Shown: positions 10,485 through 21,539 of the stretch, in pieces
How positions within the stretch are numbered: position 1 is the stretch's first letter
Layout of the letters: the number at the start of each line of letters is the position of its first letter
NCBI GenBank assembly: GCA_031763025.1
Contig: JASSKH010000001.1
Location: 20,933,142-20,997,141 of the forward strand
Reading direction: 5' to 3'
Source of the DNA: Macrocystis pyrifera
Taxonomy: Eukaryota > Sar > Phaeophyceae > Laminariales > Laminariaceae
DNA length: 64,000 nt
Notes under the pieces: generated by a model
Told to the model about the DNA's origin: nothing
Database searches by the model: none
What the model saw: only the letters and a program-made list of their open reading frames with translations
Translations under genes and position numbers: made by a program

Positions 10485-11560
10485 CTACTCGTACACTACC
10501 CCGTTATCCGATCTACCCCGATTGCTCGAGTGCGACGGAGACAGAGTCTGCCCCTTCCCCTGCCTCTCCCGCACATACGTCATGAACGCTCGCGACGTCC
10601 ATCTGCCTACGCGCTGAATTTGCAGCTCAGGTACCCCTTGCGCAGCCAGCTGGGTTGCACCTCCGATTCTTCCCGCGTGCAGCGCGTACTGCGCCGGGTC
10701 TCTACCGCTACTCCCGATCATGAATCTCAACGCTGCTAGGGCTTCCGTCCGCGTGAAAAGCTTCCACCCATGTGGCGTACACCTAACCGTCAAGGGTCAT
10801 CCTCCCGGAAGCAACGGGGTGAACGGCGAGGAGGTGCAGCAGCACCTCGAAAGCACCCACTGGACCCTCTGCGGCGTAGCTCGCTTTAGATTTACACGCG
10901 GTCGAGTGATCGTGCATCCCGCCCTCTTCTGGCCGGTCTTCGACGCCACGAACTGCACCTGTACCGAGTCCGCGATCGATCTGTTCTCAATCGCGACCTG
11001 TACCCCCCCCCCTCGCAAGAAGGTGAGACAATTTCGCGCCAGACGGAACTCGGGGTGCACTTTTCCGTTCGCGTAAGCCCACAACTCCGACGCGCAATAC
11101 AGCAGAAAGTACGACAACGCAAGACCCAACCACATGACGTTACCCCCGTCTACCATCGTTGTGACCACGTACCTACCGTGGGCTAAATTGGCCCAGGTCA
11201 GTAGCAACCTAACCTGCACGGGTTTCTGCGCTTCACTGTGCGCGTGGTCAATCCCTTTTCCTACGGCAACAATCATGCAGTGTGAAGTGGGGAGTTCCCA
11301 CGTTGCATACACCTTGTGGAAAAATTGATAGCGGCAAGATACCCCCTCACAGTGGACTGCTGGCTGCTGTGCACGTAGCTTGCCTTGCGCTTCCCTTCCC
11401 GCAACCCAGATCTTCCACAACCTCAAGTAATTTTCTGGGTACTTTCTTGCACCGATCCCAGCGCCAGCGTCTCCACCAGACGTACCACCTCCTTCTTATC
11501 TCCATCTTTCTTTGCCCTGTTCCTGTGGGCGCCACCGGTTAAACGTAGAGTGAACGGGGG
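10485..11560 (-). pseudogene. DIRS-like tyrosine recombinase, degenerate
   Basis: The minus strand encodes a tyrosine recombinase in pieces. From about 11350 come F-H-K-V-Y-A-T-W-E-L-P-T-S-H and then W-L-G-L-A-L-S-Y-F-L-L-Y-C-A-S-E-L-W. The C-terminal box is H-A-G-R-I-G-G (about 10663), G-R-W-T-S (about 10603) and F-M-T-Y-V-R (about 10588), which supply the H-x-x-R, W and Tyr of the family. The first catalytic arginine, expected next to A-S-E-L, is a cysteine. An in-frame TGA at 10797-10799 divides the two halves. The N-terminal part (11560-11430) is in a different frame. In DIRS elements this enzyme integrates circular cDNA; here it must be inactive. Confidence 0.72.
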
Positions 11561-11625
11561 GAAACGAGGGGGGGGGTGCAGTATAGTCCCCGCGCTAGTC
11601 CCCGCGGCGCGCCGTGTATGCAAAA

Positions 11626-11820
11626 TCAAAACGAGTTCCGTCCGTTGACCATGATGTCCCACGACCGATCGTCATGTCGGTTTGTACCGTTCTTGGTTTC
11701 GAGCACGACGTCAAAAATCTTTGACCCCCGGCGGCTATCCTGCTCCACCCAGTCGTTACTTCCAGTCACTTCCCTAATTTTTTTCTGCCAGCTCGGCTCG
11801 GGGCCAGCGCGATATGCCAT
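11626..11820 (-). pseudogene. DIRS-like RT/RNase H ORF, C-terminal fragment
   Basis: The minus strand reads I-R-E-V-T-G-S-N-D-W-V-E-Q-D and then K-I-F-D-V-V-L-E-T-K-N, ending in a stop at 11626. I recognise this as the end of the RT-RNase H ORF of stramenopile DIRS-like elements, directly before the recombinase in the same orientation. The RNase H core itself is missing. The recognition is from memory of the family, not from a search. Confidence 0.5.
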
Positions 11821-11929
11821 CCGTTAAAGTGTTTTGCAAGCCGGGTATTTGGTTGGCAGAGTGGCTCTACTCGCCCTTGATTTCGAGGCGGCCGAGCATT
11901 CTCATAAGTAAGCAAGCCCTCCTGTCTTT

Positions 11930-12510
11930 CGCTCCTCCCGTGCCTGTGCGCAGAGGCCCTTCCCAAATTCCTCGCGGAACTAGGTAGTCTGCGAAAGAAA
12001 TACCCGACCAAGCGTATTTTGATGAGCAAGAGGGACGTGTCTGATGCCTTTCGCAACGTCAGAATAGACCCTGACGAGGCTCGCAATTTCTACTACACGG
12101 TAGGGGAATTGGTGGTCATCGATTTCCGTCTGACATTCGGGTGGTCAGGGTCCCCGGGTTTCTGGGGCGTGATGTCGGCAGCCGCTGAACACACTCACTG
12201 CAACACCACGGTGGCGTCGGCCCAGATACTGCGAGAGGTAACATACATGATGGCTCACGCGTAGACCGGTGGGAAGAAGGAAACCCAACGACTGTACCCG
12301 CCGACTTAAAAACTCTAGCGAGTCGTTGGGGGGAGGAGTCGGACCTTTCTTCGCTACCGTATACGTGGACGACTACTTTTTACTTAAGGCGCAGCAGTCA
12401 GACGCAGACTCGTCCTCGGCCTCACTAGCCTCCGATGACGTATGTTTGTTCGGGCCGGGCGAGGCAGGCGCCACGCCGATCCTAGCGTTAAAAAAGAGTA
12501 CTTTTTGCTG
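11930..12510 (+). pseudogene. DIRS-like reverse transcriptase core, inverted piece
   Basis: The plus strand reads A-L-P-K-F-L-A-E-L then S-K-R-D-V-S-D-A-F-R-N-V (RT motif A, about 12023), F-G-W-S-G-S-P-G-F-W (motif B, about 12139) and V-Y-V-D-D-Y-F (motif C, about 12361), ending P-I-L-A-L-K-K-S-T. A stop at 12262 and a frame change occur between motifs B and C. The piece runs opposite to the RT N-terminus (12505-13232), the RNase H tail and the recombinase, so it has been inverted within the element. Confidence 0.75.
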
Positions 12511-13232
12511 CTCTGCGTCTCGAAGGAGTAGTCGTTAATTATCTGATTCTTGTGTATGATTCCCAGTGGTGGCACTCTTAGGTTCGGGATTTCGTGCGCG
12601 ACCGCTTTCTTTATTACGAGGCGTTTCTGACGTTGTACATCTTCACGAAGCTTGTCCCAAATCACTGACATGTGCCCGGAGGCACTGCGGTGGTTACCTT
12701 ACTGTGGGGCGCGCTCCAGACCCCGTCTGTGCGGTACTGGCTGCACCGAGACCCCGCTGGTAACTATCGTGATCAGTTTATCAATGGCACCAAAACCTTT
12801 TGTGTCACCGAAATACAGCTGTATTTGCGCGGCATCTGCCGGTGGGGCTATCAGAGACCCTCCCAGCGATCTGGCAACGTAGCCCACAACGCCGCGGTAG
12901 TGTCTCCTCAGGTCCGTGCAAATATCGGCAAGCTTGTACAGCAGTACCTGTTTGGTGCGTGCATCGATGTTTTCCTTACCAAGGTTGGCTTTTTCTGTAC
13001 GCCAGGTCCGTACCATGAGTTCGGTTTGCGGTCGACGAAGCGACTCCCCATCAGGAAGCCGCGAGCGTGCTGACCCGCTACCTGTCCTCGACTCGACCGG
13101 ATCGAACATGTGCTTGGCTACATGTGGCCGGCGTATTTCGCCTCGCCGCGGCTCCGACGGCCACTGTTTCGATCCTGCAATGTGCACGTGTTCGAACGCG
13201 GACGGGTTTAGCTGGCATTCCATATTTCGCAT
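12505..13232 (-). pseudogene. DIRS-like RT N-terminal region
   Basis: The minus strand is open from 13232 to 12699 (R-R-H-Y-R-G-V-V-G-Y-V-A-R, then G-D-T-K-G-F-G-A-I-D). It continues in another frame from 12671 as V-I-W-D-K-L-R-E-D-V, V-A-H-E-I-P-N-L-R-V-P-P-L and I-I-N-D-Y-S-F-E-T-Q. The last block normally precedes RT motif A. Here it stops at about 12505, where the inverted RT core begins. One frameshift lies at about 12680-12700. Confidence 0.6.
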
Positions 13233-13652
13233 GAGGGCAGTACGCGCGATGTGTCACCGGTGCACGGTCCGTCTGAGCGATCCTTACGCCGGGTCGGTAC
13301 GGTGGCGCGAAAGGTGGACTACGGCCCTCTGGCTCCGGGTGCGGCATCGTTGTGAACCGCTGCCGGCCCGAGGGTATCTTCTCTGTTTTACTTTTTATTT
13401 ATTTATTTATTTATTTTCTTCGCTTTTTCTTGCGTTCTGGTGTGTGTTTGTTCGGGGTACGCTCACGGCGTAATTAGGTGTGACGGTCCCACTACCTCGG
13501 AGCTTCTTTTTTTTTTCGAACTACGCCTCGCGCGAGGTCGTCACGTACTCCTGTCTGAAGGAAACAATGAACCTAGCCCTGAGGGACCTAGAACCGGGGC
13601 CGAGCCTTCGCACTCACGCAGCTGCGGGCGTGCGAAACATTGACCTCCGACA

Positions 13653-14184
13653 GGGGGGGGGGGGGGGGGGCACTCATTATCATGCATGGACGTAGTCGTA
13701 TGAGCATAGACCCTCGCATCCCTACAATGCCGGGACGGAGCGCATCGGGTTTTTAACCGACCAGGCAAACATTGCTGGCACCAAGCGCGAAGCGCCGTGA
13801 GATGCTGGGCGAGTCGCATGAAGGGTGAGTTAGTCCTACTACGAACCGCTTTAGAGACGGATTTTCTTGCACGTGGATGACAGCGTCAATGAATTTATTT
13901 ATTTTCTGGTGTGGCCGCTTCCAGAGACAACATTGGGTTTACTATGTAACTGCCCCGTGGGTGCCTCACCATATACACACCACGTGATACATTCATCCCC
14001 CTTGTACGGAGTGAAGGTTCTCCTCGCACGAAAATGATCTAAGTTGACCGCCAGCCGTGGTAACCGCTAAAAAAAAACCGGTACCCTGGCTCTCTAGCTC
14101 ACGCAGTGAGAGGCGTGTTTTACAGCGTCGTTGCCAACCGACACCAACCCAACCTGTATATACCAAGTATATAATATAGGGGGG
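13653..14184 (+). repeat. dispersed repeat family B, full copy 1
   Basis: About 530 bases match 36266-36812 in direct orientation. Both begin with a G run and ACTCATTATCATGCATGG, continue through CATAGACCCTCGCATCCCTA, ATGACAGCGTCAATGAATT and GCCCCGTGGGTGCCTCACC, and end with GTGAGAGGCGTGTTTTACAG, a TATA-rich stretch and another G run. There is no coding capacity. This copy has G18 (13653-13670). The family looks mobile, but no terminal repeats or target duplication are evident. Confidence 0.8.
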
Positions 14185-14199
14185 GGGAAGGGGCGCTGG

Positions 14200-16150
14200 G
14201 GACCCTAGCCCTCATGCGCAAGCAGCGGTTGAATGAGCCTTCCGCGGTTCGGTACTGGCGACATGCGCGGAAGGGGGGAAACGAGCCCTGGGGGGCCTAG
14301 CCCTCATACTCACACAACTGCCGACTGCGAACTGGATGCCCTGTCGGAAGAGAAAAGCGGGAACCCAGCCCTCGACAAACGAAAGAAAAAACCTCCAAAC
14401 TGAATCAGCCTCTCGCGATGTCGGCACGGCCGGCGCTCGCGGGAGGGTGAACCTAGTCCTGGTGAACCCAACCCTCGCACTCCGGCACCGGCGGGCTGTG
14501 ACATGTTATCCAGTCCGACAGGGAACAAATTGGGGGGGACCCAGCCCTCGGAAAACCAACACACGAAAGCTGCATGCACCTCGCGCGATGTCGGCCCAGC
14601 TGACGCTCGCGGGAGGGGGGAACCTAGCCCTTGCACTCGAGCAGCTACAGGCTGTGAACTGCTGTTCCGTCTGAAAAGGAAAGAGGGAACCCGGCCCTCG
14701 GAAACAAACAGACCCAAACTGAATGAGCCCCCCGCGATGTCGGCGCGGCCGACACTCGCGGGAGGGGGAACCTAGTCCTAGGGGAACTGGCCCTCGTACT
14801 CGAGCGGCTGCAGGCTGTGAACTGTTGTCCCGTCTGAAAGGGAAATAGGGAACCCAGCCCTCGGAAAACAAACATACCGAAGCTGAATGCGCCTCGCGCG
14901 ATGTCGGCACGGCCGACGCTTGCCGGGGAGGGAACCTAGCCCTGGGGACCCTAACCCACGCACTCAAGCAGCTACGAGATGTGAGCTGTTGTCCAGTCTG
15001 AAAGGGGAAAAGAGGGGACCGAGCTCTCGGAAACAAGCACACCTTTGGCTGAATGAGTCGCTCGCAATGTCGGCCCAGCCGGCGCTCGCGAGAGGGGAAC
15101 CTAGCCCTTGCACTTGAGCGGCTGCCGGCTGTGAACTCTTGTCCCGTCTGAAAGAGAGAAAGGGACCCCAGTCCTCGGAAACGAAAACACCCTAGGTGAA
15201 TGAGCCGGTCGCAATATCGGCACATCCGACGCTCGCGGGAGGGGGAACCTAGCCCAGGGGAACCTAGCCCTCGCACTCAAGCAGCTGCAGGCTGTGAAAA
15301 CTTGTTCTGTTGACTAAACGGGGGAACCTAGCCCCGGAGAACTTAACCCTTGTACGCTGGCGACGGTAGGATGATCCTTCCCGCGGTTCGATACGGCTGA
15401 CACGCGCGAAAGGGGGACCAAGCCCGGGGGAGACCCGTCCCTCGTACTCGCGCAGCTGTGGGCTGCGAACGGTTGTCTTGTACAACGGGGAAAAAGGGCA
15501 ACCCGGACCTCGACAGCGAAACAGCAGAGTGGATAAAACCCCTCGCGATGTTGATACCGCCGGCGCTCGCAAGAGGGGGAACCTAGCCCTAGGGAACCTA
15601 GTTTTCGCACTCAAGCGGCGACAGGTTATGAACGCTCTCCTGTCGCAGGGCAAGGGGAATCGGGGCCCTGGGGAACCTAGCCCTCTACACGAGCGGCGGT
15701 TGACCGAGCCTTCCGTGGTTCGGGACAGGCGACACGCACGGAAAGGGGAACCAAGCCCTGGGGGCCCGAGCCCTCACACTCACGCAACTGCAGACTGTGA
15801 ACTGGTGTTCCGCCTGAAAGGGAAAAAAAGAGGGAATCCAGCCTTCTGAAAAAAAAACAACGTCAAAACTGAACGAGCCTTTCGCGATGTCGGCACGGCC
15901 GGCGCTCGCAGGAGGGGGAACACTAGCCCTCATACTCGCGCGGCTGCGGGCGTTGGAGACCTGTTCTGTGGACATGACGGGGGAACCTAGCCCCCGGGTG
16001 TTGTTTTTTTCTTTTGATACGCCGGCGACGGTTGAATGCGCCGTCTCGCGGTTCGGTACGGCCGACACGCGCGGGGAGGGGGAACCGAGCCCTGGACAGG
16101 CCAAGCCCTCGCTCTCGGGTAGCTGTAGGTTATGAACGGTTGTCATGTCT
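14200..16150. repeat. GC-rich minisatellite, about 12 units of 147-184 bp
   Basis: Units are recognisable by GAACCTAGCCCT, CAGGCTGTGAACTG, CCGTCTGAAAGG and ATGTCGGC followed by CTCGCGGGAGGGG. The CGATGTCGGC box or its variant recurs near 14255, 14418, 14588, 14735, 14901, 15065, 15212, 15393, 15546, 15730, 15884 and 16060. Two subtypes alternate irregularly: one with ATGTCGGCACGG and one with GACACGCGCGG. The minus strand stays open for 256 codons (14506-15276), reading G-L-G-S-P-S-R-E-R-R repeatedly. Frame use shifts between units, which argues against a selected protein. Confidence 0.85.
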
Positions 16151-16425
16151 CAGAGGAAAGAGAGAACCTGGCCCTCGCGGGGGTCTATTGCGCGCATACT
16201 CGTGTTCATCCTGCTACCACCACGCAAAAAAAAACACGTCCCAGCGCTCGTGCGAGGAGAGGGCGGGGGAAAAAACGATTTGACATGGACGGCTCGGGAA
16301 TCGACCTACCCAGGACTGCGGCGCACCGACACTGCAAAACGAACCCACCGGCTCTGCTGTTCTCCTTTTCCTACCACCAACCCATTTGTGGCACGCATTC
16401 ACTCTTTGCGCTGCGTAATTCGTAT

Positions 16426-17371
16426 TCAAACCACGCTGTCCGTCAGACACTCACCGTGAAATAAGGCGGGCGAAACCGATCCGGGTGTGGGAACGCGGTG
16501 AAGTCTTACGGACCTCGAGGCGTCAGCGAACAACTCGCTTGCTCCTCTTGGCTCCCCCCCCCCGCGGTCAACCCTGCCTGGCGGCAGAGCCCGTATTGTC
16601 AATTGCCGCCCCCGCCCTCTTGGCCGCTCCGGCTCCCGAAGGGGCCGCACCGTTCCCGCCCCCGGTGTATCTCCTGCTGAACCGCGCGAAGCTCGGCTGC
16701 CGTTCCCCACCCCCCCCAGCTACGCCGCTTCCTCCGGCACCCGGGGCTTGCAACTGTTGGGGTGGAGGGGGAGGGGGCGAGGGAGGGGAGAGGGACATGT
16801 TTCGTGCCTAGCCTGCCCCCCTAGCGAGGGCTGATTGGGGAGACGTGATGATCGAACGGACAGGCGGGTCTGGGGCAGTCGTCACCGCTCCACGCGTAAC
16901 GACACGCGTTGGTCGGTTACTCAGGGCGGCGGGCCGCGACTTGGGGGGGGTCCCTCCCGCCCCCAAGAGCCCGTACCGTCCCTCGCGAAGGTCGTCTTCC
17001 GTCCGTTGGGACCGGCGGGGGTCTTACGCTTCCCCGACCCCCACCCTTTGCGGTCGCGCGAGCACAGGACCACATCTCAGAGCGCACGACCAGAACACTG
17101 TTCGTGCTGCCTTTCTCCACGAGCTCCCGTAGCTGCTTGAAGGCGAGAGGCTGGAAGACAGGACCGCTGCCCGGTGGAAGTGGGACGAGGGGGGGGGTGC
17201 TGCTTCCGCACGACTGCTGCGTCGACGGCGAGCTTGTACATGGCGTCCTTTAGGTCCGCGTTATTGGCCTGTACGACCACGTCTCGCATCTGCGCGTTGT
17301 ACGGGGCAAGGACCAGGCAAAGTCGACCGATCAAAATGGTCTCGCTGTCATCTACTACGCGAAGGTTGTGA
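16426..17371 (-). pseudogene. gag-like 5' region of the DIRS-like element
   Basis: From 17371 the minus strand reads R-V-V-D-D-S-E-T-I-L-I-G-R, L-A-P-Y-N-A-Q-M-R-D-V-V-V-Q and N-N-A-D-L-K-D-A-M-Y-K-L. Proline/glycine/arginine-rich frames follow down to 16426 (for example P-S-F-A-R-F-S-R-R-Y-T-G-G-G). The Y-N-A-Q-x-R-D and N-N-A-D-L-K-D-A-M-Y blocks are, as I remember, typical of the first ORF of stramenopile DIRS-like elements. Several frame changes occur. It shares orientation with the RT N-terminus at 13232 but is separated from it by repeat B and the minisatellite. Confidence 0.5.
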
Positions 17372-18757
17372 CACCACGGTACCCGGACCAGCTGCGACTG
17401 AAAGGGCCAGCTCTCTCCCTCGTCCGCTCCGACGTGCTCGTAGCTCGTTGCCTCCGCTGTCTTACGCCGACTGGAGGCTGGACGCGTGCGTCGAAACTTT
17501 TACCTCGACCTATTTCAGACTATTCCGTTACTCGAATTCAACCCGCGTCACAAACGCCAGTTTCCTACGGAAGCCTGCATTTCGTGACATTTGTCGCTAT
17601 GGGCAATGACAGTAAAAACATAATTACTGACATAGCCCAATGATTTGTCGTGTCTCGAAATTCGCCTGATCAAGGCACTACGCAACCCACGTGGACCCAC
17701 GGTGGCAGACTCTGCTTCGTACTCCGCTTGTGGACAACGGGCGGCAACCCAAAGACACCGTTGGGCGCAGGCTAATGAGCACGTTGTGGCCTCCAGATTT
17801 CGAGGAGGAGGAGCCACAGCTCTAAGAGAAAAGCCAAAAGGATCTGAGAATGTCACAGGCCAAGCCGGGCAGACGGCCTGCGAGATGGAATCTCGCGGAC
17901 CGGGCTTGACCGACGGTCGGTGAGACTGTAATCTCGTAGGCTGGGACAGGCTTCGGCCCGGGTTTCGAATATATCACCGGCCGGGCCAGGCGCGGTCGGC
18001 CCGGTCCGGCCTGGCCGTGCCTACTCGCGAGAGTTGGCTCCACCCGCAAAAATCGTTGGGTTTGAAACATCGGAATTTTTAAAAATTGAAAATATCTCGA
18101 AAAGTGACGTTTTTCGGCTTTTTTCGTTAGAACCGAAATGTCACGGATCGTGATCTTTAGTCATGCCAAAAGGTCACGAATCGTGATTTTTTTTCGTCTC
18201 AATAGAAACGACCCTTTCTTATCAACGAGAAAAAAAGAAGAAAAAAAACGAAGCTAAAGAAGAAGCCAAGTCGAATTTGTACGCGGTGCATTTTTTCAGA
18301 ATGACTCAACCGCCGCAGCACGTGATTCCGGCGATAGTGTTCGACAACGACGGTGGATAGACACAACTCGCAAGCGCGAGGCACCCTCCACAGCAGGCGG
18401 TTCTCGTGGTCCAACCCGCTCCCTCCGGAGTGCTCTAGAGCCTGTGTATCGGCCATCGCTGTTCGATGGCAGACGTTTGAATGTTGAATGGAACTCATGT
18501 CGAAAAATATACCACCTCCTGATCCCCCAGTTTTTTGCGAGAGCACCCTTTGGTGATGCCTTACCCGTAAGTGCTCGCGCCGTCAGCAGACAAGCCCCGT
18601 GGTAACCACATGCACTACCTCGGCCATGGTGCGCTTGCCAATGGGTCATAAAACTTTATCGGAACTTCAGGCCAACCCTTCGAGCTCCTCCTTTGTTCCT
18701 CTTCGACGCTGGGTAACCCATATTTCGTTTGTTTGGCACCCATTTCGTAAAATAAAT
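17372..18757. other. no supportable gene; GC-rich repeats and inverted CACGAATCGTG motifs
   Basis: At 17850-18030 GGCC/CGGGCC-rich short repeats occur around CGAGATGGAATCTCG and GACTGTAATCTCG. At 18140-18195 the motif CACGRATCGTGATTTT occurs twice; it resembles the palindromic block at 8493 and 9294. No coding region is recognisable. Confidence 0.4.
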
Positions 18758-18759
18758 TT

Positions 18760-18912
18760 AAGTCCTCTGGGATTTGAAACAAACGAAATGTGAAAACGGA
18801 GGTATCGGGATCTCTTATTTTTTAAAAATCTGACCAATAAAACTCACGTACTATTTACTATCCACTCTTCGTTTTTTATTTCGTTTTTGTTCCCTCGTTA
18901 GGGCCGGCCCTA
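18760..18912 (+). repeat. direct repeat D, left copy
   Basis: About 155 bases starting AAGTCCTCTGGGATTTGAAA and ending CCCTCGTTAGGGCCGGCCCT are repeated at about 80 percent identity (judged by eye) at 21538-21710. The two copies lie immediately outside the TIRs at 18911 and 21539. Confidence 0.75.
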
Positions 18913-21539
18913 AGGGCATGTCCAAACAGAATCGAAAAGCGGAATCGAAAATCAAATTCGTTTCGACTTCGATAAAAATTAGCCAAAAGGTATCCAAACA
19001 GAATCGAAAATTGAAAATAGAAATCAAGGCGAAAAGCAACGGAGAGCACACCCTACTTGGGCCGTTCGAAACTGTGCACACATGCCGGCAATCTAGTGCT
19101 CGGCAACACAGATCCACCACAGAAGCAGGCTAACGCGACCGCAGTTCGATTCTGGGACTTCGTTGAGCCTCCCATGGAGGTGGTGGCGCGTCCAACATTG
19201 ACGCCTCGGGATCAAAATTATACTGAGAACGAACTTCCGACCGCGCTCTCGAGAGCACCATCCTGAATTTTACTCAAACTATATTCGCTTTGGCTCGACA
19301 ACGTCGGGGCTGGTGTTGTGGTTCGCCTGCTGGTTGTTTACGGGGGTCTGTGCGGCTGTGTTGCCGTGCTAGCTGTGAGTTGGATGCTGCTGTGTACGGC
19401 GGTCCTGATGTGATCTTTGCACGTGGCTACGCTGACCAGTAGGACGTACTGAATTGATGCTGTTCGTGTTTCGATTTACTTTTCGATTTCCAGCCGTCAA
19501 CTTTTTGGTTTTAGCGTTGGATTGCAAATCGTTCACATCTCAGATAACGTAACACTTAACGTTGTATGTTAATGTTAGGCGTCAGCGGAAAAAAAAACGT
19601 AACCTTACGTTACTACGTTAACTACTTTCTGGATTTTGTGATAACATGGTGTTAGTGTGTTATGATATTGGCGGGCGATCGCGTAACATTATGCTAGAGT
19701 GTTACCTTGATCCCGTACTGGCCGCAGTATATCTGTTACGGTGTTAGGGTATGCAACCCATAGCGAGTAACACTATGTTAGCGTGTTAGCGGAATTCCTG
19801 GTGGCTATCGTAACACACGTTGAAGGGATAGCGTACATGGTCAATTAAATGTTAACATTATGTTACCGTGTTAGCGACATCAGCCCGTAGCGAGTAACGT
19901 TATGTTAGTGTGTCAGCGGGATTCTTACTTGCCACCGTAACACCATTTCGACGGATAACGTACACGGCCAAATAAACGCGTACATAACACTATGTTAGTC
20001 TGTTCGTGAAATTCCTAGGGGCTATCGTAACACACGTTAGAGGGATGACGTATATGGTCAATACAACGTTAACATTATGTTATCGTATCAGCCGCAGCAG
20101 CAGTCCGTATCGAGCGACGTTATGTGAGGGTATTACGGAAGTCTTGCCACCATAACGTAACATACGTCAAGCGCATAACGTATATGATCGATAAAACACT
20201 ATATAGCATTATGATAATGTGATAACTCGTATGCAATGCATGTAGTGACACAAGTTCGCAGATGACGTATACCCCCAAACTAACATCAACAATATGTTAC
20301 TGCCGTGTTAACTCGTACGTGCGAGTGTGCAGAGTCTGATTACGTTATTGATGGATAACGTAATGTGTTATAGATGGATAACGTACTGGCAGGGTTTCCA
20401 CTTTGCGGGGATCCCTCCTAAATATCCCCCGTTTTGGGGTTTTAAAATATGGAGGCGTTTTTTTACCGGGGATGTCATGCTATCCTCCCCCACTCGGGGA
20501 TATTTTTGTAGGTATCCCCTATTGGGTTGTCGGCGAAATTGGATAACACGGCTACGTTATGTTACTCCCACACGCCCGCTTTACCACTAACACAAGTACC
20601 TTATGTTATATCTCGGGAAGATCCAAAGGGTAACGTAGTAACATTACGTTAGAACGACTTCGGCCCCAACAGTAACTCAGTAACATAACGTTCGACTCGG
20701 ATCGATTTTTATGGTAACACGGTAACGGAATGCTACCATCAGAGCTTTACTGACGGTAACACCGTAACATAATGTTAAAGGGACTTCCGCATTTAGGCTG
20801 ACATCCTAACGTAATGTTACGTATAGACCGGCTAAGATTGTAACGTATCTAACGCACGTTAAGTGTTACGTTATCCGAGCCTAAGGCAATCAGATGGGGG
20901 GTCCAGATAACGTAGTGTTAGTAGTGCTGGCCATTGCATTATGCTATGCTAGTGTGTTATCTGTAACACAATGTTATGTGTTTGTAGTGCTGGCGAACAT
21001 GGTAACGTTATATTAGGGTGTTATGTACAGCACTCCTCCTATTAGGGTAACACTATGTTAGTGTGTTACATCTAACGCTGCGTCGATAATAACATTATGT
21101 TATCGTGCTAGTAAATATGCGGGTATCGATCTGGGCATGTTCGAGTGATAACGTACGTGTTTGGTCAAAGCCTAACACTGTGTTACAGTGTTGGTTCAAG
21201 GACTGATCACGGCATAACATAATGTTACTGTACCAGAGCTGGACGAGACCGAGCAGCAACGTAACGTTAAGGCGCGTGCACGTTCGTGGGTTTCCAGTTA
21301 ACACTGTGTTACCACGTTGCCGTGATTGCCCCTCCAGTGCTAACACTATGGTAGTACGTTGCCACGTTCCTGTGTTGGAACCCATAACGTAGATATGTGT
21401 TATCCGAGCGTTACGTTATCCAAGGTGTGAAATCGTTCATTTTCTCGGAACCTAAAAACGAAGGGGAACATGTTTGGGCCAGGGACCAATCACCGCCTTG
21501 TTTATTTTCGATTTTCGATTCTGATTGGACACGCCCTAA
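18911..21539. mobile_element. 2.6-kb non-autonomous TIR element filled with palindromes
   Basis: The left end TAAGGGCATGTCCAAACAG (then AATCGAAAA) and the reverse complement of the right end TTAGGGCGTGTCCAATCAG (then AATCGAAAA) form terminal inverted repeats of about 28 bases with three or four mismatches. The TIR type is reminiscent of hAT-like elements (inference). There is no transposase ORF. The interior from 19540 to 21420 is an array of TAACAYTATGTTA palindromes, many followed by GTGTTA. A central segment (20395-20525) instead has nested GGGGATA/TATCCCC motifs. Confidence 0.65.
19540..21420. repeat. array of TAACAYTATGTTA-type palindromes
   Basis: Dozens of copies of the half-site TGTTA/TAACA occur, most as 13-base palindromes TAACAYTATGTTA, often with GTGTTA 2-4 bases further on. 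Orientation of the composite is mostly forward at 19640-20330, reverse at 20630-20860 and mixed after 20990. Within 19755-20100 a longer unit of about 230 bases is visible (GTAACACTATGTTAG ... GAATTCCT ... GGCTATCGTAACACACGTT ... ATGGTCAAT). Spacing elsewhere is irregular. Confidence 0.8.

Noticed and set aside
14506-15276. repeat protein encoded on the minus strand of the minisatellite
   Set aside because: Unit lengths are not all multiples of three, so the frame changes between units; openness follows from the composition. Kept only as a check item.
14200-16150. CRISPR array
   Set aside because: Units are 147-184 bp without short spacers, diverged along their whole length, and the genome is eukaryotic.
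19540-21420. CRISPR-like or integron-like palindrome array
   Set aside because: Spacing is irregular, there are no spacers of fixed size, and the array lies inside a TIR element of a eukaryotic genome.
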